From the NCBI RefSeq assembly GCF_029379315.1, contig NZ_JAQYWQ010000067.1:1-39733 (forward strand): a stretch of DNA of 39,733 bases. Direction: 5' to 3'. Positions 8,323 to 16,577 of the stretch are shown one piece after another. Source of the stretch: Nostoc sp. S13 (lineage in GTDB: Bacteria > Cyanobacteriota > Cyanobacteriia > Cyanobacteriales > Nostocaceae). Made by a program: the position numbers and the translations under genes. The notes beneath the pieces were generated by a model. The model did not search any database. It was not told where the DNA came from and saw only the letters and a list, made by a program, of their open reading frames with translations. Within the stretch, counting starts at the first letter, position 1; every line of letters begins with the position of its first letter.

Positions 8323-9102
8323 ATGCATCATAATCCCATATCAATTCAAAATCTTAACTATACTTACCCTGACGGAACTCAAGCTTTGAAGGACATTAAT
8401 TTGTCTATCAAAGCAAGTGAGCGAGTGGCATTAATCGGAGCCAATGGTTCAGGAAAATCTACGTTGCTGTTACATCTCAATGGAATTATCATGCCTCAGT
8501 CGGGACAGATAACGATTGGAGAATGGCCTTTAACTGTTGAGAATTTGCGAAACATTCGGAATTTTGTCGGGTTAGTATTCCAGAATCCAGATAATCAATT
8601 GTTCATGCCAACCGTTTGGGAAGATATTGCTTTTGGCCCAATGAATCTGGGTTTCCAAGGCGAGAAATTAATCCAGCGAGTTCTGCAAGCAATGGCAGCA
8701 GTTGATATTGATCCCCAATGGTATGGGCAACGGTATACCGATAATTTATCTGGAGGTGAAAAAAAACGGATTGCGATCGCTGGAGTTTTGGCAATGAACC
8801 CACAGATATTAGTATTTGATGAACCGTCGGCTCAATTAGATCCCCGTTCTCGTCGTCAATTCATTGAGTTGCTGCAAAGCTTACCTCTGACGCAACTGAT
8901 TGCAACCCACGATTTAGATTTAGCTTTGGATTTATGCGATCGCACAGTTGTTCTCAGTCAAGGTCAGATCGTATATGATGGCGAAACTGAGAAGGTAATG
9001 AGCAATCCAGAGTTTTTGCTTGGGCACGCTTTAGAGTCACCACTAAGCTATAGTCGCCCCTACTGTCAGCTGGAACATGCACCTGTCAACCCATCTCGAT
9101 AA
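8323..9102 (+). CDS. cbiO: ECF transporter ATP-binding protein CbiO
   Basis: The ABC ATPase that drives the Ni/Co importer. The 259-residue sequence holds every nucleotide-binding motif: Walker A GANGSGKST (39-47), Q-loop VFQNPDNQLF (85-94; the QNPDNQ form is typical of ECF ATPases), signature LSGGEKKR (142-149), Walker B ILVFDEPS (162-169), D-loop and the switch histidine in ATHDLDLA. There is a single ATPase gene, so the complex probably uses a homodimer. Last gene of the cluster; downstream is a block of nested mobile elements rather than a gene. Confidence 0.94.
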   Translation: MHHNPISIQNLNYTYPDGTQALKDINLSIKASERVALIGANGSGKSTLLLHLNGIIMPQSGQITIGEWPLTVENLRNIRNFVGLVFQNPDNQLFMPTVWEDIAFGPMNLGFQGEKLIQRVLQAMAAVDIDPQWYGQRYTDNLSGGEKKRIAIAGVLAMNPQILVFDEPSAQLDPRSRRQFIELLQSLPLTQLIATHDLDLALDLCDRTVVLSQGQIVYDGETEKVMSNPEFLLGHALESPLSYSRPYCQLEHAPVNPSR

Positions 9103-9144
9103 AGGGAATTTATTTGAAGAAGAAGTCAGAATTCAGGAGCAGAG

Positions 9145-9500
9145 CCAATACGGTTCGGTTAAGGTGCATAGTCCTTAAAGATCCCCCTTAGTCCCCCTTA
9201 AAAAGGGGGAAATAGAGCCATTCTTACCCCCCCCCTTAAAAAGCAGGGCTGTTTCATTCCATTTCAAACAGGATTTGTCAAGATGGTTAGCGAGAAAATT
9301 GTAAGTAAAAGTGACCCTGAGATGAACATTTAAGCACTTAAATATCAGTAAGATAGTTCATTTTATCGGCACGCTGGTAACAAAATAACTAATTTTTAAT
9401 TGCTATAACCCTTGATTTTTAAAGCTTTTTAGGGAACGAAACAGCCCTGCCCCTTAAAAAGGGGGGTTGGGGGGATCAAGTCTTATCCGAACCGTATTGG
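9145..9500. mobile_element. Miniature inverted-repeat element, interrupted by a second element
   Basis: Terminal inverted repeats of 19 bp (left 9145-9163 CCAATACGGTTCGGTTAAG; right 9482-9500; 18 of 19 pair). A GAG triplet abuts both outer ends (9142-9144 and 9501-9503), a possible 3-bp target duplication. Removing the inner element and one copy of its target duplication leaves about 138 bp, with CCCCCTTAAAAAGGGGG-like palindromes inside. No coding capacity, so it would need a transposase in trans. Confidence 0.7.
9243..9450. mobile_element. 208-bp miniature inverted-repeat element nested in the previous one
   Basis: Terminal inverted repeats of 18 bp (9243-9260 GCAGGGCTGTTTCATTCC; 9433-9450; 17 of 18 pair). 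The element is flanked directly by CCCTTAAAAA at 9233-9242 and again at 9451-9460, a 10-bp target duplication. The interior is A/T-rich and has no open frame of note. The parent transposase family is not identified. Confidence 0.78.
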
Positions 9501-9648
9501 GAGCGGAGCCGGAGACGCTCTGCGGCTTGGCGTCAGAATCAATACTTCTCTACGAGAGGCTGCGCCAACGGTAAGCTCAGTAACGATCAGTGGGTAATTC
9601 AGATCCACCACTCATACAGAATTCATACTGAATTTTGTTTCAATAACT

Positions 9649-10770
9649 TTAGCTTAACTGACTGCGAAACTTACTAATACTAATAGTTAATAACACAATA
9701 GCAAAGGCGACTAAAACTAAAACATTCATCCAAAGTACATCTAAGCCAACGCCTTTGAGCAAAATGCCTCGAACGATCGCAATGTAATGGCGGAGAGGAT
9801 TGAGTAAGGATAGGATTTGAAAGAAGGGAGGCATGGCTTCAATGGGTGCGATCGCGCCAGAAGTTTGTACCATTGGTAAATTAATAAAGAAAGATGTCAG
9901 GACTACTTGTTGTTGGGAACTACTCACAGTCGCCAACATAATACCCAGGCTAATCCCGACAAATACATACATACTTGATAGGGCAAAAAATAGCAGAAAA
10001 TCACCTCGAAATGGTACATGAAATATTACTGTTGCTAAAGTGATAGCTAATAAAACATCTCCCATTAATAAAAATGCTAAAGGGACAATTTTCGATAGTA
10101 ATATTTGCCAGTTAGCAGCCGGAGTCATTAATAATTGTTCTAAAGTTCCCGTATCTTTTTCCCGAACAACAGTAATTGCTGATACTAATGTGCCAATTAA
10201 TGTTAAAACTAAACCCATAACTCCTGGTACAAAAAACCAACTACTCGTCAGTCCGGGATTGTAAAGAAATACAACTTCAGATGAAACTGGGGGACTTGCT
10301 TGACCTTGAGTTAATTGCAGATTATATTGTTGGATAATTTGATTCATATAATTTCCTGCAATCCCGGCTGTATTGGCATTTACAGCATCGATAAATACTT
10401 GAATTTCTGCGGATTTTTGTGCCAGTTGACGCGGAAAATCGGGAGGAATTATGACTCCGACATCTAGCTTTCCTTCTTCTACCTGACGACTCAATGCTTT
10501 TTCACTGTTTGGTACAGACTCTAAACTAAAAATGCGATTTGATGTCATGGCTGAAACTAACTCCCGACTAGCGCTGACGTTAGCATAGTCAATGACACCT
10601 AATCGTAAATTATGAACGTCGGGATTGAGGATAAAGCCATACAGTAATAATTGGACTGTCGGCGGGACTATCAACAAAACAATTAATTGTTTATTACGGA
10701 GAATTTGATTAATTTCTTTCCGCACTAATGCCCAAAAAGGACTATTAAATAATCGCTGAATAAGTTTCAT
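9649..10770 (-). CDS. ABC-2 type transporter permease (YbhR-like)
   Basis: A 373-residue inner-membrane permease of the ABC-2/YhhJ type. It has an N-terminal span (about residues 25-48), a long extracytoplasmic part to about residue 170, then five more spans, with the family sequence REKDTGTLEQLLMTP (near 203-217) on the cytosolic coupling segment before the second span. It ends a minus-strand operon HlyD adaptor, double ATPase, permease, permease, matching the E. coli YbhG-F-S-R order. The two permeases probably form a heterodimer. The 257-bp gap to the preceding permease gene is filled with repeat sequence. Substrate unknown; multidrug or cation efflux is what is known for relatives. Confidence 0.88.
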   Translation of the reverse strand: MKLIQRLFNSPFWALVRKEINQILRNKQLIVLLIVPPTVQLLLYGFILNPDVHNLRLGVIDYANVSASRELVSAMTSNRIFSLESVPNSEKALSRQVEEGKLDVGVIIPPDFPRQLAQKSAEIQVFIDAVNANTAGIAGNYMNQIIQQYNLQLTQGQASPPVSSEVVFLYNPGLTSSWFFVPGVMGLVLTLIGTLVSAITVVREKDTGTLEQLLMTPAANWQILLSKIVPLAFLLMGDVLLAITLATVIFHVPFRGDFLLFFALSSMYVFVGISLGIMLATVSSSQQQVVLTSFFINLPMVQTSGAIAPIEAMPPFFQILSLLNPLRHYIAIVRGILLKGVGLDVLWMNVLVLVAFAIVLLTISISKFRSQLS

Positions 10771-11027
10771 AATTTTACTGTTTAAGGAACCGCAGAGACA
10801 CAGCGAAAAGTCAGAGCGGAAAATGCGGTCTTCTCCTAAGGGGAGACGCTAAAAGCGATAGCGAAGCGGTAGCGAGTCATCGAGCGTCTGGGGTCTCCCC
10901 CTTCGGATTCGGTAGTCCCTCTTTGTTGGGACAACAAGACCGGGCTACCTCACCAAGAGGAGCAATTTTCCAAGAGAGCGCCGGCTTCCGGCAATCTGAA
11001 CTTTTCAAGACAGAGAACACAGAGAGA
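10771..11027. repeat. Complex dispersed repeat between the two permease genes
   Basis: A mosaic of repeat modules. The 49 bases 10976-11024 recur inverted at 22031-22079 with 47 matches. The part around 10895-10950 (CCCCCTTCGG...GGTAGT...) is related to sequences at 34740-34815 and, inverted, at 14245-14340. No gene is seen. Confidence 0.7.
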
Positions 11028-12134
11028 TTAATTTGGTAATTGCATTCGACTTAAAACTCGGCGTGATACGTTGAAAAATACTAATCCTAAAGCTGTAAGC
11101 ATAATTAAATCAAACCAAACTCCGGCAAATCCTGTACCGCGCACGAAGGCATCACGAGTGATATTAATGTAATAACGCGCCGGAATTACGTTAGGTAGTA
11201 GTGATAAGGGGAAAGGAATATTGTTCAGGGGATAAATAAAACCTGAGAGTAATAAGGATGTGATAAAGCCTACGAGAGAAACGCCTTGTACAGCAGCATT
11301 TTGGTTACTGCTACGGACTCCTAAAAGTAACCCAAAAAGAACGCTATCTGTCAGAAATAGTAAAGTGCCAAGTAGTAATGTTATCGGGTTGCCAACTATG
11401 CCAACTTGGAAAATAATTGAGCCTAATACCATAACTATTAATGCCTCGGCAATAGCAATTAATACGTATGCTAATCCTTTACCAAGTAATAGTTCGGTGG
11501 CACTAATACTCGAAGCATAAACTTGTAAAATCGTCCCTTTTTCTTTTTCTCGTACCATTGCGATCGCAGACAGCAATGAAGGAAAAATCCACAGTACAAC
11601 GCCGTAAGTTCCTGGTACAATATACAGCGATTCTAATCTACCAGGATTAAACCATAAACGCATTCGTGCTGTAATACTACTAGTAGCGGGTAGCAGTCCA
11701 TGTTCCTGCATGAAAAAGTTTGTGACTCTCTGAATACTATTTTTAATTACACGGGCATTGTTAACATCAGTTGCATCGATTAATACTTGTACATTTGTAC
11801 TTCTACCTGCTTGAATATCGCGGCTAAATTCTGGCGGAATAATTACAGCAGCTTTGGCGATTCCCTTATCTATGGCATCGCGTGTGGGATTACCACCAGA
11901 CCATTGTTTAGGTACAAATTGATTAGTAGCATATAATCGTTCAATATAGCTGTTACTTAGGTTTGTACGGTTGAAATCCTGTACTATTAAGGGAATATCT
12001 TTACTTTCCAACCTAATAGCGAAGCCAAAAATTATTAAGGTGATAAATGGCAATAAAAATGCTAGTGCCAACGTCAGGCGATCGCGGCGAAATTGCGCTA
12101 TTTCTTTCACACATTGAGCAAGAATTCTTTTCAT
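11028..12134 (-). CDS. ABC-2 type transporter permease (YbhS-like)
   Basis: The first of two ABC-2 permeases in the exporter operon. The chosen start is the ATG at 12134 (MKRILAQCVKEIAQFRRD), giving 368 residues; the open frame extends 44 codons further up, but that part is translated from AATCCAAAATC-type spacer repeat and would overlap the ATPase gene, so it is not used. It has an N-terminal span (about residues 22-42), a large periplasmic loop, and five spans after REKEKGTILQVYAS, the coupling segment. Length matches E. coli YbhS/YbhR. Likely partner of the downstream permease. Confidence 0.87.
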   Translation of the reverse strand: MKRILAQCVKEIAQFRRDRLTLALAFLLPFITLIIFGFAIRLESKDIPLIVQDFNRTNLSNSYIERLYATNQFVPKQWSGGNPTRDAIDKGIAKAAVIIPPEFSRDIQAGRSTNVQVLIDATDVNNARVIKNSIQRVTNFFMQEHGLLPATSSITARMRLWFNPGRLESLYIVPGTYGVVLWIFPSLLSAIAMVREKEKGTILQVYASSISATELLLGKGLAYVLIAIAEALIVMVLGSIIFQVGIVGNPITLLLGTLLFLTDSVLFGLLLGVRSSNQNAAVQGVSLVGFITSLLLSGFIYPLNNIPFPLSLLPNVIPARYYINITRDAFVRGTGFAGVWFDLIMLTALGLVFFNVSRRVLSRMQLPN

Positions 12135-12228
12135 ATATATTGAGTATTGAAGGCTGAGACTTGAGCAATTAAATTTAGGATTGGAATTAAATTTGAAATC
12201 CAAAATCCAAAATCTAAAATTTCTACTC

Positions 12229-14184
12229 CTATCCTTGGGCTCGTTGTACGATACCAATAAAAGCATCTTCTAAAGAAAAAGGAATGGGACGCAAAGAATT
12301 GATCGTAATTTGATTAGCTTCTAAAAGTTGAGTTAGTTGATTTATTTCCTGTTCGGGATGATCGAGAACAACGTGTAAACTATCAGCAAAAATTGAGACG
12401 CGCCAAGACTCAAAGTGTTGTTTGAGTAACTTGGAAGCAGCTTGGTTTTGATTAACAATAATTTCTATTAGTTGTCCCGGTTGCGAGGCTTTGACAGAAC
12501 TTGGCGAACCTTCGGTGACGGTTTCTCCTGCAACCATAAAACTCATGCGGTTGCACTGTTCAGCTTCTTCTAAATAGTGCGTTGTTACTAAAATGGCTGT
12601 ACCATTGTGGGCAAAGTCATTAATCAGTTTCCAAAACTGGCGACGTGCCAACGGATCTACCCCCGATGTTGGTTCGTCTAAAAATAAAATATCTGGTTCG
12701 TGCATCACGCAAGCACCGAAAGCAACTCGCTGTTTCCAACCTCCCGGTAGCTGCCCAGTAATCATATTTGCTTGCCCTTCTAAGCCACAGGTAGCAATTA
12801 CCCAATCAATTTTTTCCCGTCGGAGTTTGCGAGGTACGCCGTAAACTCCGCTATAAAATTCTAGATTTTGCAGAATAGTTAAATCGTCGTAAAGGGTGAA
12901 TTTTTGACTCATATAACCAATGCGTCGCCGTAAGTCTGCACTCCGCAGATTTCCTGTTTCACCACCCAAGGAAATTTCACCGCCGCTTGCTTCTAGTAAT
13001 CCACACAACATTTTAATTGTGGTGGTTTTGCCAGCACCATTAGCACCTAACAACCCAAAGATTTCGCCGTAGCGGATTTCGACGTTGACATCTTTAACGG
13101 CTTGGAACTTGCCAAAGATTCGACTGAGGTTGTGGGCATATATGGCTACTCCCCTTGTCTCCCCCTGTCCTCTTTTGCGAGAACGAGGAAATGGTAAAAA
13201 TTGCGGTACAGAACCTTGTTGTCGCAGGCGCGTGACAAAGACGTTTTCTAATGTGGGTTCGCCATGCTCGATACTAGGAGAAGGTAACTGATGTTGTTGC
13301 AGTAGTTCGCGGACTTGGATTTCGCCGGATTTTATATCTTTGACGAGGACATCCAAGCGATCGCCAAAAGTTTGCACATCTACTATATTTGTTTGGATAG
13401 TCTGGGAGAGTATTTCTTCTGTCGCTTGCAGATTTGCTGTTCGCACTTCTAAGCGATGCAAGCCTAAGTTAGCCCGTAAGTCTGCGGGTGTGCCAATTTC
13501 ATGAATTTGCCCACTATACATCAAAGCCACGCGGTGACAGCGTTCAGCTTCGTCTAGATATGGTGTAGCGACTACAATTGTCATCCCCTCGGCTGACAAC
13601 TCTGCTAGCACATCCCAAAATTCCCGGCGGGAAACTGGATCAACACCTGTGGTAGGTTCATCTAGTAACAAAACTTCTGGTTGAGAAACCAAAGCACAAC
13701 ACAGCGCCAGCTTTTGTTTCATCCCACCAGAAAGTTGTCCCACTAAGCGATCGCCAAATCGCTCCAAATTCATTAATTTTAAATATTTATTGCGGCGTTT
13801 TTGTAACAAATTGTCTGCGACTTGCCGCAACCCTGCGGCATAACGCAAGTTTTCATCAATACTCAAATCCAAATACAGAGAAAACTGTTGGGTGAGATAA
13901 CCTGTGATTAATCGGGCATCTCGTGCAGGTTGATTAAATATTTGTACGTCTCCCGCCGTTGCTTCCATGACACCGCCCAAAATGTGAAAGGTACTAGTTT
14001 TTCCTGCACCGTCAGGGCCAATTAATCCAAACATTTCACCTTTGTTGACACTGAAATCAATTCCCCGTACAGCAGCTAAGTTTCCATAGTGCTTGTGTAA
14101 GCCATGAACTTTAATTGCTGTAGGGGGAAGACTAGATGATTGCGGTGAGTTTGGAGTAACAACTGTTCTTTGCTGTTGCATCAT
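12229..14184 (-). CDS. Double ABC transporter ATPase (YbhF-like)
   Basis: Two ATP-binding domains fused in one 651-residue chain. Domain 1 has Walker A GPDGAGKT (56-63), Q-loop YLTQQFSLY, signature LSGGMKQK (about 155-162) and Walker B LLLDEPTTGVDP. A linker of some 30 residues (PRSRKRGQGETRG) leads to domain 2 with Walker A GANGAGKTT (near 385), Q-loop YMSQKFTLY, an unusual signature LPGGWKQR where LSGG is normal, and Walker B ILFLDEPTSGVDP, followed by ATTHYLEEAE-type switch histidine (TTHYLEEAE). Domain 1 has TPYLDEAE where the switch histidine would be, so the two sites may not be equal. Fits the efflux operon between HlyD adaptor and permeases. Confidence 0.9.
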   Translation of the reverse strand: MMQQQRTVVTPNSPQSSSLPPTAIKVHGLHKHYGNLAAVRGIDFSVNKGEMFGLIGPDGAGKTSTFHILGGVMEATAGDVQIFNQPARDARLITGYLTQQFSLYLDLSIDENLRYAAGLRQVADNLLQKRRNKYLKLMNLERFGDRLVGQLSGGMKQKLALCCALVSQPEVLLLDEPTTGVDPVSRREFWDVLAELSAEGMTIVVATPYLDEAERCHRVALMYSGQIHEIGTPADLRANLGLHRLEVRTANLQATEEILSQTIQTNIVDVQTFGDRLDVLVKDIKSGEIQVRELLQQHQLPSPSIEHGEPTLENVFVTRLRQQGSVPQFLPFPRSRKRGQGETRGVAIYAHNLSRIFGKFQAVKDVNVEIRYGEIFGLLGANGAGKTTTIKMLCGLLEASGGEISLGGETGNLRSADLRRRIGYMSQKFTLYDDLTILQNLEFYSGVYGVPRKLRREKIDWVIATCGLEGQANMITGQLPGGWKQRVAFGACVMHEPDILFLDEPTSGVDPLARRQFWKLINDFAHNGTAILVTTHYLEEAEQCNRMSFMVAGETVTEGSPSSVKASQPGQLIEIIVNQNQAASKLLKQHFESWRVSIFADSLHVVLDHPEQEINQLTQLLEANQITINSLRPIPFSLEDAFIGIVQRAQG

Positions 14185-14214
14185 TTAGCGTCTTAGCTTG
14201 GAGAATTGAGGGTG

Positions 14215-14345
14215 GAAATTTAAACGCAAAGGGGAGGCAGCGCGTTGCGGTGAATCCAGCGCTGTAGGCGGGTTTCCCGCCGTAGGCGACTGGTGAACCT
14301 GAAGGGGGGTTCCAAGAGTTGTAGCGACTGCCGTCGCGCGGAGAA
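14215..14345. repeat. Dispersed repeat between HlyD and ATPase genes
   Basis: Contains hairpin-forming GGCGGGTTTCCCGCC (14267-14281) and AACCTGAAGGGGGGTTCC, related in inverted orientation to the repeat modules at 34715-34815. No gene in the 191-bp gap. Confidence 0.6.
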
Positions 14346-14375
14346 TTTGCGAGGAATTGATTAAATGTTGCTCCC

Positions 14376-15746
14376 TTACCTGACTTCTGGTTTCAAATTG
14401 ATTTCGGCATCTGCTGGCATCCCCATTTTGGCGCAGGGTAAATCTGATTTAGTATAAGGATTTTCGGGATTAAAGCAGTTATCAGGATTTTGAATTTTGA
14501 TCCGAATTCCTACTACTTGTCTGACTCGATCTTTTTGAAAGTAAATATTCTCTGGTGTAAATGAAGCTTGCGGATCGATGGCAATTACTTTACCTTCTAG
14601 TGGTTTATCTGGCGCAGAATCAATCAAAATTTTCGTTGTTTGTCCTAGACGCACTCTGCCAATATCGCCTTCGGGAATAAAACCTCTAAAATATAGTGTC
14701 TTGGGGTCAACAATTGTCAAAATATTAGTCTGACTGCTAACTATTGCACCTGGTTCGACACTACGGGCTGTCACTACTCCATCTAAGGGACTAACTACAT
14801 TTAAATCTTTTTTGGAGTCTGCAATCTGGGTGAGGATTTGCTGATTTGATGCTTGGGCATCTTTCACTTTGGCACGGGCAGAGTTGACTTTTGCCTGTGC
14901 AGATTTAAGTTGAGCATCACTTTGCTGCTGTTTTCTGACTAATGCTGTTAACTGGGCGTTGCGAATGTCAGGATTGAAACCTGTGGTTTGGGCTTGAGTT
15001 AACGCCCCTGATGTCGCACTTAACTGTTGACGTTCGGCATTAACTGCTGCCTGTCTTGCTTCTAGGGTTGCTACTGCTGTATCAAGAGTGGTTTGCGCTT
15101 GGTCGAATTGTTGTTGATTGATCGCCCCTTCTTTGACTAATTGGGCATAGCGATCACGGTTGATTTTTGCTAAATTAACTTCTGCAGCTGCCTGTTTAAC
15201 TTGCGCTTGTGCTTGCACTAATGTGGCTCTGGCTGCTGCTACATTTGCTCCTGCTTGCTCAATTCTACCTTTGGTATCCCCTTGGGACTGCCGAAAATTC
15301 AGCTTGGCTTCGTTAATTTGGCTGTTAATTTCTTGAATTTCTCTGGCGACTTGCTCGACATCTGAAATTGCTTGCTGTTCATCATACTTAGCAGATGTCA
15401 CTCTCGCTTGAGTACCCAGCAGTTGTTGTTGCAGCAATTGATCGTCTGTGTCGTCTAACTTAATTAACTCTTGCCCCTTTTTAACTGCTGCCCCTTCCCG
15501 CACGACAATTGACTCAATTCTTCCAGAACGCTTGATCCCAACCTCGGTTTCGTAACCCTCAATCCGGCCGCTAACTTGCAGTAGATTCACTGATCCTTGC
15601 GGTTGACTGCGCCACACAGCGTAGCCAATCCCAACCACCACCAGCAGCACCCCGATCAGTAAAGGAATTGGTTTCTTCCGGGGCTGCTGCTTCGATACTG
15701 GGGCATCTTTAAGATTTTCCGGGGATGTCGGGATAGTCTGAGTCAT
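14376..15746 (-). CDS. HlyD/YbhG-family periplasmic adaptor (membrane fusion protein)
   Basis: The adaptor of a tripartite-type ABC exporter. The 456-residue protein has a short cytosolic lead, one membrane anchor (about residues 27-46, PLLIGVLLVVVGIGYAVW), a first half lipoyl segment (SGRIEGYETEVGIKRSGRIE, 60-79, then VREGAAVKKGQ), a long Ala/Gln-rich coiled coil (about 100-300), the second half lipoyl segment (VVSPLDGVVTARSVEPGA) and a C-terminal beta-barrel. First gene of the minus-strand operon and divergent from the TetR gene; the operator between them should control it. In E. coli the equivalent YbhG works with YbhFSR. Confidence 0.9.
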   Translation of the reverse strand: MTQTIPTSPENLKDAPVSKQQPRKKPIPLLIGVLLVVVGIGYAVWRSQPQGSVNLLQVSGRIEGYETEVGIKRSGRIESIVVREGAAVKKGQELIKLDDTDDQLLQQQLLGTQARVTSAKYDEQQAISDVEQVAREIQEINSQINEAKLNFRQSQGDTKGRIEQAGANVAAARATLVQAQAQVKQAAAEVNLAKINRDRYAQLVKEGAINQQQFDQAQTTLDTAVATLEARQAAVNAERQQLSATSGALTQAQTTGFNPDIRNAQLTALVRKQQQSDAQLKSAQAKVNSARAKVKDAQASNQQILTQIADSKKDLNVVSPLDGVVTARSVEPGAIVSSQTNILTIVDPKTLYFRGFIPEGDIGRVRLGQTTKILIDSAPDKPLEGKVIAIDPQASFTPENIYFQKDRVRQVVGIRIKIQNPDNCFNPENPYTKSDLPCAKMGMPADAEINLKPEVR

Positions 15747-15814
15747 AGTAGCACCCTGGATTGTAAAAAATATTTATTTTGTAGACGAGAATCGAAAATT
15801 CTGAATTGTTTGTG

Positions 15815-15839
15815 ATCATACTAGACTGTATAGTATGAT
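15815..15839. promoter_or_regulatory. Operator of the divergent TetR regulator / efflux operon
   Basis: A perfect inverted repeat with 9-bp arms, ATCATACTA and TAGTATGAT, 7 bp apart, lies in the 126-bp region between the HlyD and TetR starts. TATAGT (plus) and TATGAT (minus) inside it could be the -10 boxes of the two divergent promoters. Such a site is what TetR repressors usually bind; binding itself is inferred. Confidence 0.72.
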
Positions 15840-15872
15840 AAAACAAGAGATCGGTCAAAAAATTTACTCTTC

Positions 15873-16520
15873 ATGCCAAAAAACCCTAGTTCGCAACTAG
15901 AAAATACTTTACCTGCGATCACTCCAAAGCAAGAGCAAATCTTGCAAGGAGCTATACGGGTATTTTTGAAGGAGGGTTACGCTAGAACAAGTATGGATCG
16001 TGTCAGCGCAGAAGCTGGAGTGTCGAAGCAAACAATATACAGTCACTTTCAAGATAAAGAAGGGCTGTTTAAAGCGTTGATAGAACGGTTGACCCTTGCT
16101 TGTTTTCAAAGTATTTTTTGCACAGAAAAATTGCACGGCGAACCAGCAATTTTGTTGCGTCAAGTTGCGGAAATTTATTTAACCAAAGTCGCTGATAATC
16201 CCGATTATTTGGCATTGTTGCGTTTAATTATCACCGAGTCACAAAACTTTCCTGAACTAGCCAAACTTTATACCAAAACCGTTGTGCAGCGAGGTCGGCA
16301 AATGCTGAGTCAGTATTTCGCATCTCATCCAGAATTAGGGATTACCGACCCAGAAGCAATGGCTCAGATTTTTTTTGGTTCGCTGGTATCCTACGTGATT
16401 GTACAAGAAGTTTTGTATGGAAAAGAACTCATGCTTTTATCACGCGATCGCCTGGTAGACAGCTTAATGAATGTGGTCATGAGCCAGTCCCTAAATAGGG
16501 AAATATACCTTTCTAAGTGA
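15873..16520 (+). CDS. TetR/AcrR family transcriptional regulator (CecR/YbiH-like by context)
   Basis: A 215-residue one-component repressor. The N-terminal TetR helix-turn-helix is clear: QEQILQGAIRVFLKEGYART, then SAEAGVSKQTIYSHFQDKEG (about residues 50-69), with the recognition-helix pattern S-K-Q-T-I-Y-x-H-F. The rest is helical ligand-binding domain (LRQVAEIYLTKVADNPDYLA and on), resembling the AefR-like C-terminal type. It is divergent from the YbhGFSR-like operon with a palindromic operator in between, so autorepression and efflux control are expected, as for E. coli CecR. The inducer is unknown. Confidence 0.9.
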   Translation: MPKNPSSQLENTLPAITPKQEQILQGAIRVFLKEGYARTSMDRVSAEAGVSKQTIYSHFQDKEGLFKALIERLTLACFQSIFCTEKLHGEPAILLRQVAEIYLTKVADNPDYLALLRLIITESQNFPELAKLYTKTVVQRGRQMLSQYFASHPELGITDPEAMAQIFFGSLVSYVIVQEVLYGKELMLLSRDRLVDSLMNVVMSQSLNREIYLSK

Positions 16521-16577
16521 TTGTAAAATCTGTTTTTTGGCGTTTAAATTTCCATCTGTAGGTAATAGCTAATGCAG

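Noticed and set aside
12135-12266. 44-codon N-terminal extension of the first permease
   Set aside because: The extra residues come from AATCCAAAATC-type spacer repeat and overlap the ATPase gene; MKRILAQ at 12134 matches the family start.
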